A stretch of DNA of 16,686 nt from contig JBFHES010000078.1 in NCBI GenBank assembly GCA_041584015.1, positions 1 to 16,686 of the forward strand, read 5' to 3'. This document shows positions 1-7,089 of this stretch, piece after piece (position 1 is the first letter of the stretch; each line of letters begins with the position of its first letter). Made by a program: the position numbers and the translations under genes. Below the pieces are notes generated by a model. That model was not told the DNA's origin. It searched no databases and worked only from the letters and a program-made list of their open reading frames with translations. The stretch is from JBFHES01 sp041584015 (lineage in GTDB: Bacteria > Bacteroidota > Bacteroidia > Bacteroidales > M50B96).

Positions 1-852
1 GGTCACCACCTTATCTTCAATACTCGGACAATAACGAGGTCCGATACTTTGAATTGTTCCGTTAAATAATGGAGATTCTTCAAAACCTGTCTTTAGATGA
101 TCATGAACATCTTGATTGGTATGAGCTATGTAACAGCTGCGTTGTTTAAACTTCGGTCGTGTATTTGGCAAGTATGAAAACTGCTGCTCTTGACTATCGC
201 CCTCCTGTTCTACTAGCTTTGAAAAATCAACAGACCGACCGTCAACGCGCAACGGTGTTCCTGTTTTCATTCTTCCTGTAGTGAACTTATGAGCCGCTAA
301 CTGCTCGGTTAATCCAATAGAAGGTTGCTCGCTATCTCTACCTCCCTTAATTTTGGACTGCCCAACATGCATCAAGCCATTTAAAAAAGTTCCATTTGTA
401 AGAATTACAGTCTTTCCTTCGAAACGAATTCCTTGCCTGGTGACTACACCTTTAACAACTGAATCTTCCAAAATGAGTTCTGTAACCATATCTTGCCAAA
501 AATCTAAATTTGGTAATTGCTCCAGAACCGTACGCCATTCTCTGCTAAACAAAAATCTGTCGCACTGCGCCCTTGGACTCCACATTGCAGGGCCTTTTGA
601 TTTATTAAGCATCCGAAACTGAATCATTGTTTTATCAGTAACAATTCCGGAATAACCGCCAAGCGCGTCAATTTCACGTACAATTTGTCCTTTAGCAATT
701 CCACCAATTGCAGGATTACACGACATTTGTGCAATCTTCATCATATCCATTGTTATAAGCAAAACCTTTGAACCAAGATTTGCAGCGGCAGCAGCAGCCT
801 CGCTACCTGCATGACCAGCTCCTACAACAATTACATCGTATTTTGGTAACAT
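1..852 (-). CDS. mnmG: MnmG (GidA), tRNA U34 carboxymethylaminomethyl-modification enzyme, N-terminal part
   Basis: FAD-dependent large subunit of the MnmE-MnmG complex, which installs the (carboxymethyl)aminomethyl group on wobble uridine 34 of certain tRNAs in the cytosol. The 284 visible codons start at ATG 852-850 and run off the left edge without a stop; the family is usually about 620-630 residues, so somewhat under half is present. The N-terminal dinucleotide-binding motif GAGHAGSEAA is at residues 11-20. Both family cysteines are present: C45 in SCNPAIGGIAKG and C275 in GPRYCPSIEDKV, the GidA signature at the window edge. No frameshift or in-frame stop was seen. It lies 78 bp downstream of ybeY on the same strand, the widest gap in this gene train except for the outer flank, so it may have its own promoter. 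The identification is very secure. Confidence 0.97.
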   Translation of the reverse strand, partial: MLPKYDVIVVGAGHAGSEAAAAAANLGSKVLLITMDMMKIAQMSCNPAIGGIAKGQIVREIDALGGYSGIVTDKTMIQFRMLNKSKGPAMWSPRAQCDRFLFSREWRTVLEQLPNLDFWQDMVTELILEDSVVKGVVTRQGIRFEGKTVILTNGTFLNGLMHVGQSKIKGGRDSEQPSIGLTEQLAAHKFTTGRMKTGTPLRVDGRSVDFSKLVEQEGDSQEQQFSYLPNTRPKFKQRSCYIAHTNQDVHDHLKTGFEESPLFNGTIQSIGPRYCPSIEDKVVT

Positions 853-868
853 AATATATTACAATTTG

Positions 869-923
869 AACTTCAAGTGTATGAAGCTCCAACATAAAAT
901 TAAATAAATTGTTTGTAAAGATA
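869..923 (-). promoter_or_regulatory. Possible promoter and leader hairpin upstream of mnmG
   Basis: In the 78-bp gap between ybeY and mnmG, the minus strand reads TATCTTTA at 923-916, seven of eight matches to the Bacteroidota -7 consensus TAnnTTTG; no clear -33 TTTG was found. Downstream, 888-869 can fold into a 7-bp stem (one G-U pair) with a 6-nt loop, ending 16 nt before the mnmG ATG. There is no U-tract right after the stem, so it does not look like a terminator. Both elements are weak and may be chance in AT-rich DNA. Confidence 0.25.
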
Positions 924-930
924 GCTAGTA

Positions 931-1344
931 TTAGAATAGTTTGAGGTAATAATCTTCTTTGGAACGCATCTCTTTCACTTCTTCATCGGTTTTATCATTA
1001 TACCCGACCAAATGAAGAACTCCATGCGCCATTACGCGTTTAAGCTCATTTTCGAAGCCTATATCATTCGATACAGCATTCTCGACTACTCTATCAACAC
1101 TTACAAATAAATCGCCTGAAATTTCGTCTTGTTCGTTGTAATTGAAAGTTATTATATCGGTATAGTAATCGTGATTAAGGTATTCCTTGTTTACATTGAG
1201 AAGATAATCGTCTGAACAAAAAATAATATTAATATCACCTACAGAGAAACCCTCAAGAACAATGAGTTTCTCTAAGGCTATGGATGCCTTTTCAGTATAA
1301 TCTATTTGGAAGTCTATTTCTTCCGAGTGAAATTCAATAGCCAA
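931..1344 (-). CDS. ybeY: YbeY, rRNA maturation endoribonuclease
   Basis: Single-strand-specific metallo-endoribonuclease needed for 16S rRNA 3'-end maturation and ribosome quality control in the bacteria where it has been studied. The 137 residues match the family length. The metal-site motif is HGVLHLVGYND: H107 and H111 align with E. coli H114 and H118, but the third ligand (E. coli H124) is D117. From memory this Asp is common in Bacteroidota, so the protein is probably functional. The start codon is TTG (1344-1342), 2 bp after the stop of the upstream HATPase gene. No ATG or GTG start exists: the frame is closed by TAA only nine bases upstream of the TTG, and the first internal Met is residue 105. 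The tight junction implies co-transcription and translational coupling with the HATPase gene. Confidence 0.95.
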   Translation of the reverse strand: MAIEFHSEEIDFQIDYTEKASIALEKLIVLEGFSVGDINIIFCSDDYLLNVNKEYLNHDYYTDIITFNYNEQDEISGDLFVSVDRVVENAVSNDIGFENELKRVMAHGVLHLVGYNDKTDEEVKEMRSKEDYYLKLF

Positions 1345-1346
1345 AG

Positions 1347-1742
1347 CTAAATATTAAATACAAGTTCTACTTCTCTACCTTCATCTCTAAAATCGATCTT
1401 ATCAACTAGATGCTTCATAAGGAAAATACCACGACCATGTGGCTTCTCAATATTTTCTGGAGTTGTTGGATCAGCTACGTCTTCGAAATTGAATCCATCG
1501 CCCTGGTCTGTAATAATGAACTTCATTACAGAATCTTTAACCTCATAAAAGAATGTTACATCTTTATCGGAATCAAGTTTATTTCCATGAAGAATGGCAT
1601 TGTTCACAGCTTCAATAATTGAAACCTGAACCTTTCCATATATTTCTGAACTTATATTGAACTCGGAAGTGATTTCATCAACCAATTTTTCAACTTCGTT
1701 AAGTGTCTTTAGCTCTGATGAATATTTAATTACTTTGTTCAT
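1347..1742 (-). CDS. RsbW/SpoIIAB-like anti-sigma factor type HATPase (serine kinase family)
   Basis: A small 131-residue GHKL ATPase made up almost wholly of a HATPase_c_2 domain. The N-box is EAVNNA (44-49), the G1 box is DQGDGF (79-84), and the G2/ATP-lid segment is HGRGIFLM (102-109). Proteins of this kind bind a sigma factor or phosphorylate a STAS-domain antagonist on serine in partner-switching systems. No STAS protein, PP2C phosphatase or sigma factor is encoded in the window, so the partner is unknown. The ATG directly follows the TAA of the DUF4175 gene with no spacer, and its own TAG is 2 bp before the ybeY start, so it sits coupled between an envelope gene and a ribosome-maturation gene. 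The family call is firm; a role as anti-sigma factor in the strict sense is inference. Confidence 0.88.
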   Translation of the reverse strand: MNKVIKYSSELKTLNEVEKLVDEITSEFNISSEIYGKVQVSIIEAVNNAILHGNKLDSDKDVTFFYEVKDSVMKFIITDQGDGFNFEDVADPTTPENIEKPHGRGIFLMKHLVDKIDFRDEGREVELVFNI

Positions 1743-4700
1743 TTAGTTTTCATTATTTAATTTAAGCAAATAGTCCTTGTACCTTTTGTTATAGTAATTA
1801 TTAAGCTTCAAATTCTGATACTCGAATAATTCCTTAAAATTATTTTTTAATTCGTTATACTCAAAATATTTTTCAGGGTTACTTAATAATTCTTCTTTAT
1901 TCTCTTTTGATTGTCGCTTCTTTTCAATCTCTCTTTCATTTTCAGCTTTCTCTGCTTCTAACAGGCGAGTAAGTATCAACTGCTGTCTGTTTAACAACTG
2001 TGGTGTTATATTCTTGTTCAACAAGTCTTTTTCGTTCTCGTCTACAAGTTTATTAATTTCGTTTAATATTTTTTGGGTTTCAGGTTTTATTCCACCCTTT
2101 TGTCCCATTTTTTTCATCATTTGCGAGAACATTTCCTGTTGCGCCATCATTTCAGCCAGCCTTTTGTTCATGGCATTCTTATCTTGTTTCGATCCTTTGC
2201 CTTCTCCCTTCTTCATTTGATCCATCATGCCCTGAATCTGTTGCTTCATTCCTTGTTGCATCTGTTTCAAGTCCTGCATCATTGGCATTCCCTGGCCAGG
2301 CTTCTGACATTGCTGTTCACCTTGCATTTGCATCGACATTTGTTCTTGCATTTGCTTTTTGGCCTCTGCTAATAGGAGCGCCAAATTGTTGGCAGATGTC
2401 ATAATAAACTGCTGCTCGGTTGATGTTGCCCGTAAATTCAGATCTTCTAAATGCTTATCAACTCGTTTGGCCTTTTTCTGAATATTCAGAATTTCTTTAT
2501 TAATTCCGGTTCCCATTTGCGGAATACGCATAGCCAAAGCATTTAACGAATCCTTGATAATAACAAAGTCATCGTTTGCTTTGTTTTGGCGGTTAATTAT
2601 TTCCTTAACCATAGGATCATTTCTATTAATCGAAGCCGCATCTAAAAGAATACTTTCCTCATCAAACGAAAAGCTAACCAGGTTTTCAATAATTTGCTGC
2701 AGGTCATCAAGATTTTCAGAACTTTGCTGCGATTGATTCTTTTTCATCATGGATTGAAGTGATTTAGCCATTTCCTGCATTTTTTGTGCATTCTTTTTCA
2801 TGCCTTTCGATGCCTTGCTATTCTTTCCTTTTTCAAGATTTTCCATGTCTTGATCAAAGTTTTGTTCGCCTAGCTCAAAATCCTCATTCATGTCGTCCAT
2901 GTCCATAGGATTCTTCATATCTCCATTCTTTTCCTGAGCTTCTTTAAACTTTTCTTCAATGTCTTTTAACGCTTCCTTTTGCTTCTCCTGCTCTTTCATG
3001 AGCTCTTCCTTACTCTTCTCCTTTTGCTCAGTATCTTTGGCCAATTCCTCTTGGTCCTTCGCTAAATCTTCTAATTCATCGGCTACTTCGTTTAAATCCT
3101 TTTCAAGCTCATATTGCTTTAACATTTCCAGGTTACGCTCCAACTGCTCAGCTAAATCCTCGTATGACAATTCCAGATCTTCAGACAATTCGTCCATTTT
3201 CTTTTCGTCCATGCTCTCCTGAAGATCCTTCAGTTCTTCCAACAATTGCTTCAACTCATCGTCAAGCAGTTTTTCCAATAAATCCTGAATTTGTTCTTGC
3301 TTATCAAGTATTTCTTGCTCCTCTTCCGAAAGTGAATTTTCTATTTCATTCTTAAGTTGATTCTCATCAGCCAATTGCTTCAACATTTCTTCAAGCGACT
3401 TTTGCTTTTCAAGCACACTCTCAACCATTTGAGATTTTTCCCAGGAGCTAAGCTCTTCCTTGATATTACGCTCCTTCATTTCGGTAATTTCCTTTTGGAG
3501 CTTTTCTGCTACTTTCTGACTTTCTTCTACCAGACTTTCAATCTTTTCCTGAGATTTAGTCTGCAATTCTTCTATTTCCCTTTTGTTTGGAATACTATAT
3601 ACAAACAAATTACTACGAGAGGACTTATAACCATTCACCTCATCATTATCCCACACCTCAAAGAAATATTCAATTTTTTCCTGATCATTAGTATGAAGCT
3701 TGCTAAAATCGTAAGCATAATAAAAGTCTTGATCCTGCATTGAGGTACTTAGCGGTATTACAATACTCGTATCTTCTTGCTCATCAATTTGATAAGAAAA
3801 ACGGAGTTTTGTAAAACCATAATCATCGGCAAGTTTACCATTGAAATAGTAAATAAAAGGTTTTAACGAATCTTGATAAACACTTACATTAATATCCGGG
3901 TACAAATCTGGAATAACATTTACAAAATATTTAAGTATCTCATCCTTATTAACAAACTGATTTTGTGCAGATAAGGTATAATAGTTACTCTCTGACAATT
4001 TAACTGAAATATTAAACAAGTCACTGGATGTAGATGTTGAACTTAACAGCTTATCACCCAATACAAATTTTAATGAATCAATATTTTGAGTTTTTATCTC
4101 CCAGGTAACCTTACTACCATTAGGTACGGTTAAATCACCAATATTGTCCATTATCCGGTCTTCCTCGAGGGTATATTCGGGTACATCAATAGTTACTAGA
4201 AACTTAATAATTGATGGACTCGGAAACACATCGAGATAATAATCTTTCGAACGCACCTGTTCCGATTGAAAAAAGAAACGCACAGAATTATTCAAATTCT
4301 TAAACAAATACTGAAAGCTGTTTATACTCTTACCATTCATTAAGAACTCATTACCTCCAAAGTTAATGTATACATTCTGAGGAATGTAGTCGCCTTGTAA
4401 TTGCACATCAACTGTAAAATCATCTCCACGTTCAATTAGCATTGTATCGTTTTGTAAAAGAAACTGGAAAGGTGCTGGTTCCTCAAAATGCTTTCTATGG
4501 TGGATTATACGCTCGGTTCCTTCGGTAATAAGCGCAGGGCTAAACAATAAAATCACTAGAAATACAACACTAATTCCACCAAAATATTTCAGCAGCTTTA
4601 TATTCGGCTTAATGTCAACGGCTGTAATAAATGCAAATGGTTTTAACTCCAGCGTTTTTTGCTCAATACTAGCAAGTAAAAGTTCCTGAGATATGGAAGT

Positions 4701-5063
4701 CCCCGAATCTATTTCCTTTAGTTCAAGCACATTAAGTAACTTGTCCTTTATTGTCGGAAATTTCTTAGCAATTAACTGGGCCGCTTGTTTCCGATTCATT
4801 CGTTTCCCGAAACCAGAAAACCAAACCAAAGGAATAAGCATGGTTTTGTAAAAAATTAACAATACAAAACCTAAGGCTGTATAAAATAAAATTGTACGCG
4901 ATTGAATAGAGAAATGACCGAAATATTCGAGGGTAACAAGAATTAAGTAGCTAAGTAGCAAAACCATTGCAGATAATAATGCACCCTTAAGTACCAGATT
5001 AATATAGTACTTACGTATATATTTATCTATTTTATTAATTATGGATTGATAATTACTACTCAT
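1743..5063 (-). CDS. DUF4175-type large membrane-anchored coiled-coil protein
   Basis: A 1106-residue protein of unknown function that I recognise as DUF4175-like. Hydrophobic segments lie near residues 25-47, 57-80 and 160-178. Basic residues before the first and between the second and third segments suggest N-in topology, which puts the roughly 925-residue C-terminal part in the periplasm. Residues about 200-490 look beta-rich. From about 495 to 720 the chain is a very long, highly charged Glu/Lys/Leu coiled coil. Around residues 900-980 there is a Met/Gln-rich low-complexity stretch with a lone Cys, followed by another charged helical region to the end. No catalytic motif was seen. It starts 8 bp after the EnvC-like gene, and its TAA abuts the ATG of the HATPase gene. 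A structural or scaffolding role in the envelope is inference. Several open frames on the opposite strand are shadows of its biased composition. Confidence 0.85.
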   Translation of the reverse strand: MSSNYQSIINKIDKYIRKYYINLVLKGALLSAMVLLLSYLILVTLEYFGHFSIQSRTILFYTALGFVLLIFYKTMLIPLVWFSGFGKRMNRKQAAQLIAKKFPTIKDKLLNVLELKEIDSGTSISQELLLASIEQKTLELKPFAFITAVDIKPNIKLLKYFGGISVVFLVILLFSPALITEGTERIIHHRKHFEEPAPFQFLLQNDTMLIERGDDFTVDVQLQGDYIPQNVYINFGGNEFLMNGKSINSFQYLFKNLNNSVRFFFQSEQVRSKDYYLDVFPSPSIIKFLVTIDVPEYTLEEDRIMDNIGDLTVPNGSKVTWEIKTQNIDSLKFVLGDKLLSSTSTSSDLFNISVKLSESNYYTLSAQNQFVNKDEILKYFVNVIPDLYPDINVSVYQDSLKPFIYYFNGKLADDYGFTKLRFSYQIDEQEDTSIVIPLSTSMQDQDFYYAYDFSKLHTNDQEKIEYFFEVWDNDEVNGYKSSRSNLFVYSIPNKREIEELQTKSQEKIESLVEESQKVAEKLQKEITEMKERNIKEELSSWEKSQMVESVLEKQKSLEEMLKQLADENQLKNEIENSLSEEEQEILDKQEQIQDLLEKLLDDELKQLLEELKDLQESMDEKKMDELSEDLELSYEDLAEQLERNLEMLKQYELEKDLNEVADELEDLAKDQEELAKDTEQKEKSKEELMKEQEKQKEALKDIEEKFKEAQEKNGDMKNPMDMDDMNEDFELGEQNFDQDMENLEKGKNSKASKGMKKNAQKMQEMAKSLQSMMKKNQSQQSSENLDDLQQIIENLVSFSFDEESILLDAASINRNDPMVKEIINRQNKANDDFVIIKDSLNALAMRIPQMGTGINKEILNIQKKAKRVDKHLEDLNLRATSTEQQFIMTSANNLALLLAEAKKQMQEQMSMQMQGEQQCQKPGQGMPMMQDLKQMQQGMKQQIQGMMDQMKKGEGKGSKQDKNAMNKRLAEMMAQQEMFSQMMKKMGQKGGIKPETQKILNEINKLVDENEKDLLNKNITPQLLNRQQLILTRLLEAEKAENEREIEKKRQSKENKEELLSNPEKYFEYNELKNNFKELFEYQNLKLNNYYNKRYKDYLLKLNNEN

Positions 5064-5071
5064 CTTACGTT

Positions 5072-6292
5072 CTATTTAGACAACCATTTAACAGGGTTGT
5101 GTCTGCTACTACCCTTCCAAACCTCAAGGTGCAACACTGTTTTATTACCGTCTTGCGCATCAGTAAAAATTGTACCGATAACTTCTTTTGTTGTTACTTT
5201 ATCTCCTGGTTTCACATTCACATCAACCAGATTCTGATAAACGCTAAAATAGCTTCCATGTTTTACAATAACTGCCATATTTCTACCTTGAATAGGCCAA
5301 ACATCCCGCACTTCGCCATTAAACAATACGCGAACATACGCCCCCTCTTCAGTACTGATATCAATACCATTGTTAAATGTTTTTATTCCCTTTAACACAG
5401 GATGAGCGTGCTCACCGTAACTTTTAACAATAACACCTCTTTCGGTTGGCCACGGCAGCTTTCCTTTATTCTTCGAAAAATTATCTGATACTAACTGTTC
5501 TTCCGGAGTTAATGAAAAAGTTTTACCGGCCTTTTTGGCTGCAAGTCGTTTTTTGCGTTCTTCCTCAAGAATTCGTTCAATGGATTTCTTAACTTGCTTA
5601 GCTGTTCGCTCCTGGCTTTTCAGTTCCTTCTTCAGTTCCCTTTCTTGTTTTTGCAGACTAGCATAAACAGTATTTTCGTTCTTTTTCTCTTCGGAAAGCT
5701 TTTGCTTTTCATCTTGCAAACTAAGTAAAACAAGCTGCTTTTTTTCAACAACTAACTGCAGCGAATCTAACATTCCGAGTAAAACTAACTCTTGCGCCTG
5801 AATAAGTGCTACTTGCTCCTTTCTGTAATCAGAATACTGTTGCAAATATTTTAATCTACGATAAGCCTGATTGAAATCATGAGCTGAGAAAACAAATAAC
5901 CATTTATCAATACCGTGTTTATTCTTATAGGCTGTATAGATAATTTTTGCGTATTCGCTTTTCAACAACTTAAGATCTTCCTTAGCCTTGGTAATATTCT
6001 GCTCAACCGTATCCTTAACAAATCCGTAATGATCAATTTCACTATTTAAGTTAGCTATTAACTCTTCCTGTAACTCAATTTTGCGTTTAATAAGTAACAA
6101 TTGATTTAGCGTATTACTCTTGCTTTTCTTGGTTTCCTTAAGCATTTTGCTTGTAAGCGCAATTTCCTTTTCTGCCCTTCGCTTCTGCTCTTTTAATTCG
6201 CTTATACTTTGACTAAAAGCATTAGAAATACTAAAGCTAAACACCAAAATAATTATGGAAATATTTATATACTTTTTAGCTAGTGGTCTCAT
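5072..6292 (-). CDS. EnvC-like murein hydrolase activator with degenerate M23/LytM domain
   Basis: A 406-residue protein with an N-terminal signal peptide (hydrophobic core about 11-22, likely cleavage near 25-28), a long periplasmic coiled coil (about 29-255), and a C-terminal M23/LytM domain (about 278-406). This layout matches EnvC, which does not cut peptidoglycan itself but activates N-acetylmuramoyl-L-alanine amidases during cell separation. The active site is ruined in the same spirit: the first zinc-ligand position of HxxxD is N307 (NNGID, D311 kept), the YxHL His is N354 (YQNL), and the first His of HxH is V386 (VLHL), leaving H388. Hydrolase activity is therefore unlikely. No FtsE, FtsX or amidase gene is in the window. 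The ATG abuts the TAA of the DUF4292 lipoprotein gene. Function as an amidase activator is inferred from architecture. Confidence 0.9.
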   Translation of the reverse strand: MRPLAKKYINISIIILVFSFSISNAFSQSISELKEQKRRAEKEIALTSKMLKETKKSKSNTLNQLLLIKRKIELQEELIANLNSEIDHYGFVKDTVEQNITKAKEDLKLLKSEYAKIIYTAYKNKHGIDKWLFVFSAHDFNQAYRRLKYLQQYSDYRKEQVALIQAQELVLLGMLDSLQLVVEKKQLVLLSLQDEKQKLSEEKKNENTVYASLQKQERELKKELKSQERTAKQVKKSIERILEEERKKRLAAKKAGKTFSLTPEEQLVSDNFSKNKGKLPWPTERGVIVKSYGEHAHPVLKGIKTFNNGIDISTEEGAYVRVLFNGEVRDVWPIQGRNMAVIVKHGSYFSVYQNLVDVNVKPGDKVTTKEVIGTIFTDAQDGNKTVLHLEVWKGSSRHNPVKWLSK

Positions 6293-7087
6293 TTACATTG
6301 AATCGTATTTCTTCGGTACTTTAAAATTGAACTTTGTTTTTTTGTCTACCTGAAACCTTGAAAATTCAATTGAAAATTCATGCTCCTTCGAATTTGTTTT
6401 AATTACCGCATTTAATAGTTGAGCAAAATTATTTCCACCTTCCTTTTTGTAATCGTCATAGCTTACATCAACAATAGCATCTTTAAAAATAATATTTGTA
6501 CTTTTTACTTTCAATATTTCCTTAGGAACCAAATAATTATACATACAATTCAAGTGATCATATGCTGCAATGCTATAGGCCGATGCCTTATCTAGCTCAA
6601 TTTCTTTTATATCGAATTTTGCTCCATTACCAGCAGATATGAGCTCGTTTAGTAACATGGCTTGTATGGTTTCGAAAGTTAAGGGTACTTTAAATCGTTG
6701 GCTAAATTGTTCGTATTTTCCATGATAATATGCTTTGTTTACACGATCGTGAATCATGAAACTATCGGTTTTAAAGACAGCTTTTGCAACAGGAAATCCC
6801 GAGCTTAAATTCAAAGATATCCATACAACACTATCTCGCTTAATACGTACTTGCCCTTTTAAGGAATTCTTTTTATCAAAAAGACTAGATTCAACTTTTA
6901 CCCGTGTGCTTAAGGTTTGAAATTTTAAGTAGTTATCGCCTATTTTCTTTAAAATTTCATTGTTATACTGATCGCGGTTTTGGGTAATTAAAGTTATTGA
7001 TCTATTACAAGAAGCTAAAACTACAAGCAGTAATAAGAAAACAAAAACTCGATAAAGGCCATCCCCTCTTTTCCACATCCTTCTCAT
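6293..7087 (-). CDS. DUF4292 family lipoprotein
   Basis: A 264-residue predicted lipoprotein. Basic residues (RRMWKR) precede a hydrophobic stretch at about 13-25 and a lipobox LASC with C27 as the lipidated residue. The mature chain matches the Bacteroidota DUF4292 family as I remember it; such proteins are thought to have a LolA/LolB-like beta fold, but no function is established to my knowledge. Residues after the Cys (NRSITL) lack the acidic run used as a surface-export signal in this phylum, so a periplasm-facing position in the outer membrane is more likely. It starts 2 bp after the TPR lipoprotein gene, and its TAA abuts the ATG of the EnvC-like gene, so the three are almost surely translated as a coupled set. 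A role in moving or anchoring lipidic or envelope material is speculation. Confidence 0.85.
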   Translation of the reverse strand: MRRMWKRGDGLYRVFVFLLLLVVLASCNRSITLITQNRDQYNNEILKKIGDNYLKFQTLSTRVKVESSLFDKKNSLKGQVRIKRDSVVWISLNLSSGFPVAKAVFKTDSFMIHDRVNKAYYHGKYEQFSQRFKVPLTFETIQAMLLNELISAGNGAKFDIKEIELDKASAYSIAAYDHLNCMYNYLVPKEILKVKSTNIIFKDAIVDVSYDDYKKEGGNNFAQLLNAVIKTNSKEHEFSIEFSRFQVDKKTKFNFKVPKKYDSM

Positions 7088-7089
7088 AC

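Noticed and set aside
353..622. Open frame on the plus strand inside mnmG
   Set aside because: It lies wholly antisense to a well-conserved mnmG reading frame and resembles no protein I know.
2160..2370. Possible tandem repeat in the Met/Gln-rich part of DUF4175
   Set aside because: The codons for Met, Gln and Lys recur irregularly; there is no fixed repeat unit, only low complexity.
2014..3743. Several overlapping plus-strand open frames, with Leu/His/Phe- or Ser-rich products
   Set aside because: They are antisense shadows of the Glu/Lys/Gln/Met-rich DUF4175 coding sequence; their composition is the complement of that bias.
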